A DNA stretch of 46,082 nucleotides from Candidatus Poribacteria bacterium (GTDB lineage: Bacteria > Poribacteria > WGA-4E > WGA-3G): the NCBI GenBank assembly GCA_003635255.1, contig PYJC01000163.1, positions 13,614-59,695 of the forward strand. Reading direction: 5' to 3'. Of this stretch, positions 25,121-34,231 are shown piece after piece. Made by a program: the position numbers and the translations under genes. Positions within the stretch are counted from its first letter, which is position 1; each line of letters opens with the position of its first letter. Under the pieces are notes generated by a model. That model had not been told where the DNA came from. It searched no databases and worked only from the letters and a program-made list of their open reading frames with translations.

Positions 25121-25144
25121 TAGGTCGGTTTTCAACCGCGCCTA
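25121..25144. repeat. palindrome of the dispersed hairpin family
   Basis: TAGGTCGGTT-TTC-AACCGCGCCTA at the junction of the convergent selenoprotein and pseudouridine synthase genes; the last bases overlap the synthase stop region. Confidence 0.6.
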
Positions 25145-25855
25145 CAATTCCATTAACGTCGTAACCTCCCGCAGGGTCAGCAGTCGATACTGCCCCTGTG
25201 GGAGATTGCCTAACCGCAAATTACCAATCCCGACCCGCTTCAAACGAACCACCGAATGACCTACCGCTTTAAACATGAGACGCACCTGCCGTTTTTTCCC
25301 TTCGTGGATTACCACCTCAAACTGCGTTGACGCATCATCTCTGTTGACCTTTAACTGTTTGACTTTCGCGGGTGCCGTTTTCCCACTCGGAATCGTGATG
25401 CCTTGACGCAACCGTTGAACTGCGCCATCATCCGGTACACCCTTCACCCATGCGAGATATGTTTTCTCTATCTCATAACTCGGATGTAGCAACCGATAGG
25501 CAAAATCTCCATCGTTTGTGAAAAGGAGAAGTCCTTCGGTCTCTAAATCCAAGCGTCCAATCGGATAGATGCTCTCAGGTAGATCTGCAACGAGGTTCAT
25601 AACAGTCGGACGCCCGCGTTCATCGCTGCGCGTCGTCAGGTAGCCAGCGGGTTTGTTCAGCATCAGATAGATGCGTTCCGTCAGCGGTTCAACCCGTTCC
25701 CCTTCAAATTCAATCGTATCGGTCTCTACGTTAATCGGGTGTCCGGGAACGAAAATAGGTTCGCCGTTAACAGTGACCAATCCAGCGAGGATACTCTTTT
25801 TTACTGCCCGCCGAGAAGCAATACCTGAGGTAGCAATATACTTTTCAAGTCTCAT
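25142..25855 (-). CDS. pseudouridine synthase, RsuA/RluB/E/F family
   Basis: The 237-residue protein has an N-terminal S4 RNA-binding domain (MRLEKYIATSGIASRRAVKKSI) and the catalytic domain with GRLDLETEGLLLFTNDG, whose Asp is the catalytic residue, then the family's KTYLAWVKG and HEGKKRQVRLMFKAVGH. It converts a uridine in rRNA to pseudouridine; the length and KRQVRLM motif fit RluB/RsuA-type enzymes, and the exact position cannot be decided. The ATG at 25855 overlaps the stop of the HAD gene (ATGA), so this start is preferred over the ATG at 25870. Last gene of the pdxJ operon. Confidence 0.92.
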   Translation of the reverse strand: MRLEKYIATSGIASRRAVKKSILAGLVTVNGEPIFVPGHPINVETDTIEFEGERVEPLTERIYLMLNKPAGYLTTRSDERGRPTVMNLVADLPESIYPIGRLDLETEGLLLFTNDGDFAYRLLHPSYEIEKTYLAWVKGVPDDGAVQRLRQGITIPSGKTAPAKVKQLKVNRDDASTQFEVVIHEGKKRQVRLMFKAVGHSVVRLKRVGIGNLRLGNLPQGQYRLLTLREVTTLMEL

Positions 25856-26493
25856 CGTTCTACCTGCCAACCTTTTTCCTCCGCGATTTTCCGCAACTTT
25901 CGGTCCGGGTTAACGGCAACTGGGTATCCGAACAGTGCCAACTTGTGTGCATCTGTGTGGTGATTTCCATACGCGTAAGAGTTAGTGAGGTCGAATCCGC
26001 GTTCAGTCGCGAGTTGCTGAGCGAGTTTTGCTTTGTTTTCCGCAAAAGGATGCAATCCAACACGTTGTCCTGTGAACTTTCCGCCAACGAGCTCCAGTTC
26101 ATGCGCAACCATTAGGTCGGTTCGGAAATGCTCATGGAACGGTTGAACGAGGAACGACAACGAGCCTGACATTAAAATAACCGTTCGTCCTTCAGCGCGA
26201 TGCCCCTGTATCAATTCAGCAATATGAGGCGCGATACTCGGACGGAGTGTATCAATGAAGCAGCGTCGTGCAATCTCATGGATGCGTTGCTGCGTCAAAC
26301 CGCGAAGATAGACTTTGTTAGACTTCGCCACCGGAAGCGACTTAACCCGCAGGAAATTGGCTGTCCATGCGAGTAGATTTGGTATCGGAATCTCACCGTG
26401 GCTCAGTAGATATGACAGAAAGACCTGTTCTGAAGAGGTGCGAATAATCGTACCATCTAAATCGAAGACAGCGCATGTTTTGGATGTTGTCAT
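25852..26493 (-). CDS. HAD-IB family phosphatase (SerB-like)
   Basis: The 213-residue protein has the four HAD motifs: I FDLDGTI (nucleophile Asp 11), II LMSGS, III a Lys in NKAKLAQQL, and IV YGNHHTDAHKLALFG. The fold and GS..F..P.....H pattern match the HAD-IB branch with phosphoserine phosphatase and lysophosphatidic or polyprenyl-phosphate type phosphatases. The likely reaction is hydrolysis of a small phosphate monoester in the cytoplasm. It overlaps pdxJ by 4 bp upstream and the pseudouridine synthase by 4 bp downstream, so all three are translationally coupled. Whether it serves PLP, serine or lipid metabolism cannot be told. Confidence 0.87.
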   Translation of the reverse strand: MTTSKTCAVFDLDGTIIRTSSEQVFLSYLLSHGEIPIPNLLAWTANFLRVKSLPVAKSNKVYLRGLTQQRIHEIARRCFIDTLRPSIAPHIAELIQGHRAEGRTVILMSGSLSFLVQPFHEHFRTDLMVAHELELVGGKFTGQRVGLHPFAENKAKLAQQLATERGFDLTNSYAYGNHHTDAHKLALFGYPVAVNPDRKLRKIAEEKGWQVER

Positions 26494-27242
26494 GTTATCT
26501 GCTGTCCCAGTGCGCGTCGATACGCTTTGACGGCAGCTTCCATCCCAATATAAAGCGCGTCTGCCATGAGGTAGTGCCCGATAGAGACTTCAAGGAGGCC
26601 CGGTACCTTCTGCAGCAAAGGTAGATTGTCAAGATTTAGATCGTGTCCAGCATTGACACCAAGCCCCAAATCCATTGCCTTCACTGCTGCGGTTTCTAAC
26701 AACGCGAATTCGCGCGCAATCTCTGCCGCCGTCTCTGCCATCGCGTACGGAGCGGTGTACAGTTCAATCCTATCCGCGCCGATGTCACGCGTCCTCGCTA
26801 TCTGTTCAACATCCGTCCCGCTAAACAGACTCACACGGATACCCGTATCCTTCAAAGCTGCAATGATCGGTTTCAACGTCGCACCATCTTTACGAATATC
26901 CCAAACAGTATGGCTTGTTACTTCACCTACTACAACGGGAACAAGAGTGCATTGGGTCGGTTTCGTGCGGAGTACCATATCAATGAGGTCAGGTCTCGGA
27001 TCGCCTTCAATGTTATATTCAATGGTGGGTGCTTTTTGCGTATTGATTTCTATTAATCGTTCGGCGATGTCCTTCACGTCTGTGGGTCTGATATGACGTT
27101 CATCCTCACGCGGATGCACAGTGATACCTTGCGCCCCCGCAGCGACACAGGTATCGACAGCAGTGATCATATCCGGAATATCACCCCCCCGTGAGTTTCG
27201 CAACGTTGCGACTTTGTTGACATTGACACTTAAAGCGATCAT
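26490..27242 (-). CDS. pdxJ: pyridoxine 5'-phosphate synthase PdxJ
   Basis: The 250-residue protein has the PdxJ sequence throughout: SVNVNKVATLRNSRGG at the start, ITVHPREDERHIRPTDV (active site His and Glu), IEYNIEGDPRPDL, the LFSGTDVEQI region and C-terminal GLGVNAGHDLNLDNLP and SIGHYLMADALYIG. It condenses 1-deoxy-xylulose 5-phosphate with 3-amino-2-oxopropyl phosphate in the DXP-dependent vitamin B6 pathway. AAGGAG precedes the ATG at 27242. It is first in an operon with a HAD phosphatase and a pseudouridine synthase; such translational coupling by ATGA is a sign of a constitutive operon. Confidence 0.95.
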   Translation of the reverse strand: MIALSVNVNKVATLRNSRGGDIPDMITAVDTCVAAGAQGITVHPREDERHIRPTDVKDIAERLIEINTQKAPTIEYNIEGDPRPDLIDMVLRTKPTQCTLVPVVVGEVTSHTVWDIRKDGATLKPIIAALKDTGIRVSLFSGTDVEQIARTRDIGADRIELYTAPYAMAETAAEIAREFALLETAAVKAMDLGLGVNAGHDLNLDNLPLLQKVPGLLEVSIGHYLMADALYIGMEAAVKAYRRALGQQIT

Positions 27243-27625
27243 GTTTCTCCTTCCTCAGTTTTCAGTTGTCAGTTAAATGAGGGCGATTCATAAATAAAGT
27301 TGTGAGTTGCCAAGATAATGGGTATCCTTTAATGAAAACCAAACCATTGAAGGAGTTTCCCACGTATTATCCTGACATGAAAGATTATATCACATCTATA
27401 AACGAAAACCAAAGTCAAAACCGAAAACTGAATGCCTCTGAAACAGTCACATTTTTCTATTTACACAATTTCTGCATTAATGCTATAATAGAAGGCAAAG
27501 TGTATTTTGTCTGAACTGTTGATTTTATTCTAAAATCCATTATAAAATATATTTTTTTTGAACGGTTTTTGAAAAAGTGTTGTCTAACCCATTAATCAGT
27601 CAGAAATATCAAGGAGAGAAGTTCG
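27243..27625. other. 383-bp divergent intergenic region
   Basis: It contains a CTGA-type repeat fragment near pdxJ (27253-27276, CAGTTTTCAGTTGTCAGTT), a promoter at 27460-27489 for the sigma factor gene, and an AT-rich leader. A 70-codon ORF at 27302-27514 has no family resemblance and spans the promoter, so it is not accepted. Confidence 0.65.
27460..27489 (+). promoter_or_regulatory. promoter of the ECF sigma factor operon
   Basis: TTTACA (27460-27465), 18-bp spacer, TATAAT (27484-27489). It looks like a housekeeping promoter; a self-recognised ECF promoter was not identified. Confidence 0.6.
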
Positions 27626-28210
27626 GTGGATAGAACGGAAGCCTTGCTCATAGCCGATCTTTGTGAAGGCGACGAAACAGCATTAGCACCATTGGTGGAA
27701 AGATATAAACGGATGATTTACCGTCTCGCGGTGCAGATTACGAAGAATCACGCTGATGCTGACGACGTGATGCAGGAGACTTTTATCAAAGTTTACCGAT
27801 CAATTCACACATTCCGGAAGGATGCCGCTTTCGAGACATGGCTCTACCGGATAGCCGTGAACGAGGCACTCAACTTTGTCAAGCGTAGAGAACGCCGGCG
27901 AGAATGCACATTTGAAACAGCTACAGAAGCAGAATACGAAGCAACCGCACGCTACCGTGCGCAGCTTGCAAACGATCCGCAAGCACAAGCAGAGAAAGCA
28001 GAACTCCGGCAATACGTCACCGAGGCAGTCAATAGCTTACCTTTGAAGCATCGGACAGTGGTCATCCTTCACGAATTTGAGGGACTAACACACGCTGAGA
28101 TCGCCTCAATCCTTAACTGTTCCGAAGGGACAGTCCGTTCGCGACTGCACTACGCACGTAAGAAACTCCGAACTTTACTCAAACCGTATGTGGATGCTGG
28201 AGCAATTTAA
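27626..28210 (+). CDS. ECF-type RNA polymerase sigma factor
   Basis: The 194-residue protein begins at GTG with AAGGAGAG before it. Region 2 is YRLAVQITKNHADADDVMQETF (about 32-53) followed by the -10 binding helix KVYRSIHTF and the WLYRIAVNEALN block. Region 4 is VILHEFEGLTHAEIASILNC with helix-turn-helix SEGTVRSRLHYARKKLRTLL. Sigma 1 and 3 regions are absent, which defines an extracytoplasmic-function factor, close to the RpoE/SigW type. The next gene codes for a membrane protein with a zinc-binding anti-sigma start. Target promoters are unknown. Confidence 0.93.
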   Translation: MDRTEALLIADLCEGDETALAPLVERYKRMIYRLAVQITKNHADADDVMQETFIKVYRSIHTFRKDAAFETWLYRIAVNEALNFVKRRERRRECTFETATEAEYEATARYRAQLANDPQAQAEKAELRQYVTEAVNSLPLKHRTVVILHEFEGLTHAEIASILNCSEGTVRSRLHYARKKLRTLLKPYVDAGAI

Positions 28211-28355
28211 CGCCGGACATGGATTCATTTACTGCTCCCTCCCCAACCTTCTGACTAAAATGGATGGCTAAAAGACCAAAAACTGGATACCGCTGACAGT
28301 GTTTCAAACGCCAACAGTTATTAATTGGAAACACACAATGTCGTGGAGAATATCA

Positions 28356-29309
28356 ATGAGATCAAAGTGCTACAAAATAGAACGTCTTGCATCTGACTAT
28401 ATAGACGGAACGCTTTCCGAACAGCAGACAGCCGATGTCGCATCGCATATCCGCTCCTGTCGGTCATGTAAACGAGAGGTTGCTGACCTGAAAAAGACGC
28501 AGCATCTGCTGAAAAACTTTTATGTTGAACCCGAAGCGTCCGAGGCCTATTATGCACAGTTTACAACGCACCTTCAGAAACGTATTGAACAGAGTGCACC
28601 GACTGCACTCCATCAACGCTTTGCTGCGGCCACGACGCGTCTCAGTTGGCAACTGCTGACACAGGTCTATCGATACGCGGATCGTTTCCGTCCCAGCAGA
28701 TTTATCTCCATAAGACAACACACGCTCCCTTATTACGTTCTTGCATTAGCGATGATAGTGTTGATCGCAACACCATTCTTGCTAACACAAATTTCGATGC
28801 ACAATCATGGCGAACACACACGCTTGTCATCGGCCGGTGTACAGCCTGCGGTAACGCTTGCAATTCAACAGGATAAAACGACAACCGAGTCCGTCGGCAT
28901 CCGTCGAAACGTGAGTAGTGAACGGACGACCGAGACACCTGCTGTAGATTCAGGGTCCGATGTCTGGAAATTCACTGACGAACCGGTGGTAGATGGGTAT
29001 ATCCTCACAACACTCCATAAAGATAGTTCCGATACAATGCCGAGCGTTGCATTGGACATCGATTCGGAATTGCTCGCTTACGCCGAATTTCCTTCACAAA
29101 GCGCGATCTGGGCGCGGCGCACGAGCCGAGATGTACTCACCAAAGGTAGGTATGCACTCCTGCTGTTGCGAGGTATCAATACAGGACAGCAGGCACTCCA
29201 ACAGTATAAGCGGAAACGGAGTGAACTTAAAGGTTTTTCACAAAAATTGTTGGATGTACCGCTGGAGATGCTCTCCGTTGCAGCGGTTCACGATCCGATA
29301 GAACTCTAA
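28356..29309 (+). CDS. membrane anti-sigma factor with zinc-finger N-terminus
   Basis: The 317-residue protein begins with ERLASDYIDGTLS and DVASHIRSCRSCKREV: His-x3-Cys-x2-Cys as in the zf-HC2/ZAS domain of anti-sigma factors. A single membrane helix (YYVLALAMIVLIATPFLL) stands at about 125-145, followed by a domain of unknown fold, presumably periplasmic. It very probably holds the preceding sigma factor inactive at the membrane. The ATG at 28356 is chosen because GGAG lies upstream and because an earlier start (28299) adds residues unlike the family. 145 bp separate it from the sigma gene. Confidence 0.85.
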   Translation: MRSKCYKIERLASDYIDGTLSEQQTADVASHIRSCRSCKREVADLKKTQHLLKNFYVEPEASEAYYAQFTTHLQKRIEQSAPTALHQRFAAATTRLSWQLLTQVYRYADRFRPSRFISIRQHTLPYYVLALAMIVLIATPFLLTQISMHNHGEHTRLSSAGVQPAVTLAIQQDKTTTESVGIRRNVSSERTTETPAVDSGSDVWKFTDEPVVDGYILTTLHKDSSDTMPSVALDIDSELLAYAEFPSQSAIWARRTSRDVLTKGRYALLLLRGINTGQQALQQYKRKRSELKGFSQKLLDVPLEMLSVAAVHDPIEL

Positions 29310-29370
29310 CTATCCCATAGATTGGGTTGAACACAATGAAACCCAACTCTGATAACTAAAGGAGAATATA

Positions 29371-32300
29371 ATGAACCCAAGGATTTTGGGAATTATTGGT
29401 GGCCTCGCCTTAGTGGTCGCGCTACTTTCACCCTTTATGATGGGCAGCTCCAAAAAAGTGGAGCAGCTCTTCCAATCTGCTGAAGACCTCTATGGACAAG
29501 CAGATTATGAAGGCGCAATCGCTAAATATACTGAGGCACTCGAAGAATCAACGAAGCGCGGTGTGAAAACCGAAGTTATTGATAAGGATTTCGCCACGCT
29601 CGCTAACTATAAGATCGCTGTTAGTTATTCGCGTCTCGCCGAACAGTCCGGCGATGTCAATCACTATGACACCGCGATCGAATTCATTGAAAAGGTCGCA
29701 CCAACAGCTACCATCCCGAAACACCAAGAGGGGTTAACCTATCTCTGGGGACACATCCTCTACCGGACAGAGCAGTTTGAATTGGCTGAACCGAAGTTCA
29801 CGCAGCTCATTGAGAACTTCCCAAACAGTCTCTTCGTTGAAAACGCTTGGTATGCGATCGGGCAGCTCAACTATAAACTGCAAAACTACGAAGACTCACG
29901 GCAGGCATTCAAAGCCGTGCTTGACGGTTTCCCGAATTCCGATTTCAAAGACGACGCTCAACACCTCATCGCACAGTCGTTCCTCAATGAGTCTAACTAC
30001 GAGCAAGCCTATCAGGAATTCGATAAAATCGCGACAGAGGAATTCAAGAACTACGCTGACCTGCAAGCCGAAGCGATGTATAAAGCCGCTTATAGCTTGA
30101 ACCAACTCGGTCGGGACGATGAAGCAATTGGCCGGTATACCAACTTCATCACGCAGTTCCCTGAAAGCCAATACGTCACGGCGGCGTACTTTGATCAAGG
30201 CGCGATTTATGCCCGTCAAAAAGACTATGATAACGCACGCGTCAACTATGAACTCGCACTTCAGAACACTGCAGACCGCGGACTCCAATCGGAAATCCAA
30301 TCCGCTATCGGAAGTACTTACTTCGATCAGGGTGACTATGAAAACGCGATTGTTTCATACAACACACTCCTCGAACAATACCCTGAGAGCGACTTCATCG
30401 CTGAAGCGAAAGTCGGTATCTCTGATAGCCATTTCAAGTTAGGGAATTGGAGTGAAGCAGCCGCTGCTTACGAGCGCGTTATTAACGAACACCAAGAAGA
30501 GACCGATTACATTCCATACTGCTCCTACCAGATCGGGGAAGCGTATTACAAACTCGGCAGCGACCAACGGAAAGCCGGTGATATGGAAGACGGCACAGCG
30601 ACGTTGGAACGCGCCTTAGAGTGGTATCAAAAAACGATCGACAACTACCCGCAAGATCCGGTCGCACCGCACGCGCTCTATGGTGCAATTTGGGCACTCA
30701 ACGACTTGGGACGCAAGGAAGAACTCGAAACCGTCGCACGCGAGTTTATTGAAAAGAACAAAAACGATAACGAGTTCGACATCCTCGCAGCAGAGGTACA
30801 ACTCCGCTTCGCAGACATCAAACGGACGGAATTCCAACAGTACGTTGAAGCCGCTGAAGAATATGCAAAGTTGTGGGAATACCGCGATCTACCGAAGTTC
30901 CACCTCGTCAAGCTGATGGGTAAATTCTTTGAAGGACGCTCCTATTACGAAGCCGCTAAACCCGAAGGCTTTCAAGAAGGAGATGCAGGTACAGGTTTCA
31001 ATCAAGAGCACCTCCAGAAATCTGTCGCAGCATATCAACAAGCAGTCGCTAAGTTTAACGATGATGCTTTCCTCCCAGGGGTCGCTGAGGAACGTTATGA
31101 TGACTTCAGCGAACGTGGCGCGCAAGTTGAAGCGTGTCTCATGAACGAAGCACTCTCCCACGAGATGCTCGGCGATTGGTTGCAAGCTCGCGATAGGTAC
31201 GCATCCATTCCTGAAACGAGTGAATACTACGAACGCGCACTGCTCCTTATTGCTAATAGTCATGTCAAAGAAGGCGATAAAGAGGGCGCGATTAACTACT
31301 ACAACACCATTTTAGACAAACTTGCTGATGCCGACAACCGCTCCTTAGCAGAAATTAAGCTCGCAGACCTGCTCCGCGCTGAGGAACGATTTGAAGAAGC
31401 AGCCGTCCAATATCAAGCTGTTGTTGATGGCAATCCGACAGGTGAATACGCCGATGACGCACTCTATCTTGTCGGGTTGTGCTATTATCAAGCGGCTTCT
31501 GAAAACCCGGAACTCTTGGCATCCTCTGAAACCGCTTTCCAACGCGTGATTGCGGACTATCCGAATAGCCCGAACGCCGTTGAAGCCTATTACGGTTTGG
31601 CACTCGCCTATCGGGACGCTGCACAAAAACAGAACGCTACAGAGAAGTGGCCCCTGATCCTGACGCTTGTTGATGAAGCGAATGACAAGTTTGCGGGGAG
31701 TGACGACGAACTTGTTCTTAAGACACTCGGACATATCGAGTTGATTAAGGCAACGGCTATTGAAAACAGCAGCGAAGAGGTTGATATTGATACCCTCGTA
31801 GCTTCTCTGAAGCGGATCGTTGATAATACCGGCGCGCCAGAAGACGCTCGCAGCCGCTCACAACTAAAGATCGGGCACACTTACTACAGCGCAAAACGCT
31901 ATGACGAAGCATTGGCGGAGTATCTCTTCTTCGTGCAAACTTTCCCGAATAGCGAACTCGCTCCGAACGCGCAATATCAAGCAGCCGTCTGCCATTATCA
32001 GATCGCACAAGCCGCAACTGATGCAGGTAGCAAGAAACTCAGCCTCCAAAACGCTGCTGATGCCGCAGAAAAAGTGACAACACTGACAAACGATGCAAAT
32101 AACCTCATCAGTGCCAATTACACCGCAGGTCTGGCATTATTAGGGTTAGAGGATCCGAAAGGTGCAGCGAACGCCTTCCGACAGGTTACAGCACAAGAAG
32201 GCAAAACCGACGATGAAGCACGGAAGACACTCGTTTTCCAAGCACATTCACGTCTCGCTGAACTCAACGGCACTCTCGGTGACCATCAGGCAGCGGTACA

Positions 32301-34074
32301 AGAATATCAGTATATTATTGAAAATACTGAGGACGCTGACCTGAAGGGACGTTCCTACTTCGCCATGGCATTCGCGCAAGAGGAACAACTCCAAGCCAAT
32401 CAGGACGCGTTGATGAGTTACCAGAACGCCATTGAACTCGTCAAGGATCCGCTCACCAAAGCGCAATCCTACTACCGGATGGGGCTGATTTATCAGGACA
32501 AAGTGAAACAACCTGATCAAGCCTTGGAAGTCTTCCAAACCTTAATCGGTGAATACAGCGGTTCAGACAATACAAGTGTCGCCTCAATGGTCGCTGATGC
32601 TGGCATCCGTCGCTCGACGCTTTACGTGGAATTGGGACGCTTAGACGAAGCTATCGCCGAAGCTGAGGAAGCACTGAGCCGGACAAAGGCGAATCCGAAC
32701 GCGAGTGTGGCAGAAAAAGCCGCCGCGCAATATAACCTCGGTTTCCTATACTCCGACAAAGCGCGTTCGCTCTTCTCTAACGCACCCGGAACCGATCTCC
32801 AGCCCTATATCGATGCGAGTCGTATGGCTGCTGGCTCCTTCTTTGAAGTGAATACAATCGCAGCACCGGTTGAAAAAGCGGATAAGAAGACGGTCATCCC
32901 GTATGTGCAGAACTCGCTATTCCAAGCCGGTCAGATTTCCTACTCTGTCGGTATCGGCGTGAAACTACCACAAGACCTGACAAGCGCACTCGCACCCCTA
33001 ACAACATTTGTCAGCTACGTTGATAAGGGATTATTCCCGAAATCGGACGATCTCCGTAAGAACACAGAGACTTCTCTGAACTATCTCGCCGCCGCGAACT
33101 TCGAGTTGGGACGGATGCAGGTAGGTATGGACGGTGAAATGTCTCAAACAGCGGTCAATTATTTCGTCGCCGCTGCAGATGTGTTCCGTGATATGGTGCG
33201 CCGCTATCCGAGTGCTAAAGATGCGGCTTACTGGCAGTATCACGTCGGTGAATCCTACTTCGCTTCGCAACAATTCGAGACAGCAATCACAGAATACGAG
33301 AAGGTCCGCCAAGTGAATAAGAATCATAAGAGCGCACCCGAATCGTTGTATGCTATTTCGACCTGCGCGCAGCTCCTGAGTGAAGCCGCGATGGAAGCAG
33401 GAGATGCTGAAGCACAGCAGGGTTGGTACGATCGGATTTTTGCCGCAAACGAAGTCCTCGCCGCAGAGTACCCGAATAGCCAGTACACTGCTGATGCCCT
33501 TATTAATATCGGCAACAAGTACTTCAACTCCGGTTCAGAGGAAGGCGTTGAGCAAGAGCAACGTATCAGTCTCTATCAACAGGCGATTGATTACTACCAG
33601 AATGCGATCAATACGCCCGGCATCAGTGCTGAGTCAAAAGGGAAAGCGCAAGAGTATCTCAATGATACGGCTAATGCCCTTGCCTTCTACGAGTATGAAC
33701 AGGCGAATCAGATGCTGAACTCGGCAAAACTCGTCAGAGGTGAAGAGCAGAAAACTCAACTCAACGCCACTATTGAAGCATTCAACAAAATCATTGAAGC
33801 GTATCCGACGAGTAAGTACGCGGACCTCGGTTTCGTGCAGATCGGAGAAGCCTATATGGTATTAGCGAATGACGACGATGCGTATTTCAACGACGCACTG
33901 GAGTATTTCAACCGGTTGTGGGCAAAATATGAGACTGCTCCACCCGCTGATCCAAAAGTGAACGACGCACTCCGGTATGCCCAGATAAAGGTCCAAGAGA
34001 TTCTGAATTATATGCGGGCAAATAATCTGGAAATACGCGAGGGTGTTGACCGTGCTGGTGGCGGTGGCGAGTAA
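29371..34074 (+). CDS. giant tetratricopeptide-repeat protein with N-terminal membrane anchor
   Basis: The 1567-residue protein begins with one hydrophobic helix (ILGIIGGLALVVALLSPFMM), then almost wholly TPR-like helix pairs, each with a W/Y-x-x-G/A-x-x-x-Y...G.Y..A...F...L..YP pattern: e.g. ENAWYAIGQLNYKLQNYEDS, DDALYLVGLCYYQAASENPE, ADALINIGNKYFNSGSEEG. Many units end in 'YPNS' or 'FPNS', as in the YbgF/BamD-type TPRs. AAAGGAG stands before the ATG. The protein probably lies in the periplasm, anchored in the inner membrane, as a large scaffold. It follows the sigma/anti-sigma pair after 61 bp, so it may be a target or a partner of that system. C-terminal glycines (AGGGGE) end the protein. 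No enzymatic domain seen. Confidence 0.85.
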   Translation: MNPRILGIIGGLALVVALLSPFMMGSSKKVEQLFQSAEDLYGQADYEGAIAKYTEALEESTKRGVKTEVIDKDFATLANYKIAVSYSRLAEQSGDVNHYDTAIEFIEKVAPTATIPKHQEGLTYLWGHILYRTEQFELAEPKFTQLIENFPNSLFVENAWYAIGQLNYKLQNYEDSRQAFKAVLDGFPNSDFKDDAQHLIAQSFLNESNYEQAYQEFDKIATEEFKNYADLQAEAMYKAAYSLNQLGRDDEAIGRYTNFITQFPESQYVTAAYFDQGAIYARQKDYDNARVNYELALQNTADRGLQSEIQSAIGSTYFDQGDYENAIVSYNTLLEQYPESDFIAEAKVGISDSHFKLGNWSEAAAAYERVINEHQEETDYIPYCSYQIGEAYYKLGSDQRKAGDMEDGTATLERALEWYQKTIDNYPQDPVAPHALYGAIWALNDLGRKEELETVAREFIEKNKNDNEFDILAAEVQLRFADIKRTEFQQYVEAAEEYAKLWEYRDLPKFHLVKLMGKFFEGRSYYEAAKPEGFQEGDAGTGFNQEHLQKSVAAYQQAVAKFNDDAFLPGVAEERYDDFSERGAQVEACLMNEALSHEMLGDWLQARDRYASIPETSEYYERALLLIANSHVKEGDKEGAINYYNTILDKLADADNRSLAEIKLADLLRAEERFEEAAVQYQAVVDGNPTGEYADDALYLVGLCYYQAASENPELLASSETAFQRVIADYPNSPNAVEAYYGLALAYRDAAQKQNATEKWPLILTLVDEANDKFAGSDDELVLKTLGHIELIKATAIENSSEEVDIDTLVASLKRIVDNTGAPEDARSRSQLKIGHTYYSAKRYDEALAEYLFFVQTFPNSELAPNAQYQAAVCHYQIAQAATDAGSKKLSLQNAADAAEKVTTLTNDANNLISANYTAGLALLGLEDPKGAANAFRQVTAQEGKTDDEARKTLVFQAHSRLAELNGTLGDHQAAVQEYQYIIENTEDADLKGRSYFAMAFAQEEQLQANQDALMSYQNAIELVKDPLTKAQSYYRMGLIYQDKVKQPDQALEVFQTLIGEYSGSDNTSVASMVADAGIRRSTLYVELGRLDEAIAEAEEALSRTKANPNASVAEKAAAQYNLGFLYSDKARSLFSNAPGTDLQPYIDASRMAAGSFFEVNTIAAPVEKADKKTVIPYVQNSLFQAGQISYSVGIGVKLPQDLTSALAPLTTFVSYVDKGLFPKSDDLRKNTETSLNYLAAANFELGRMQVGMDGEMSQTAVNYFVAAADVFRDMVRRYPSAKDAAYWQYHVGESYFASQQFETAITEYEKVRQVNKNHKSAPESLYAISTCAQLLSEAAMEAGDAEAQQGWYDRIFAANEVLAAEYPNSQYTADALINIGNKYFNSGSEEGVEQEQRISLYQQAIDYYQNAINTPGISAESKGKAQEYLNDTANALAFYEYEQANQMLNSAKLVRGEEQKTQLNATIEAFNKIIEAYPTSKYADLGFVQIGEAYMVLANDDDAYFNDALEYFNRLWAKYETAPPADPKVNDALRYAQIKVQEILNYMRANNLEIREGVDRAGGGGE

Positions 34075-34128
34075 TCGCTACGGTTTCCGGTTTCTTGTAA
34101 CCTCGCTCCTCGGAGCGTGGTTTCTCTG

Positions 34129-34160
34129 GAGGAGGATGCCGTTAGGCATCCTCCTCTTTT
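34129..34160 (+). terminator. rho-independent terminator of the TPR gene
   Basis: A 12-bp perfect stem GAGGAGGATGCC/GGCATCCTCCTC, loop GTTA, followed by TTTT. Confidence 0.85.
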
Positions 34161-34231
34161 ATGAACTCCCCTAACCTTGAAACCCCAATCCTGAGAATTC
34201 GATATCATGGTGAAACATAAGAAACGGAATA

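Noticed and set aside
27302..27514. 70-codon ORF between pdxJ and the sigma factor gene
   Set aside because: No Shine-Dalgarno sequence, low-complexity composition and it spans the TATAAT promoter of the sigma gene.
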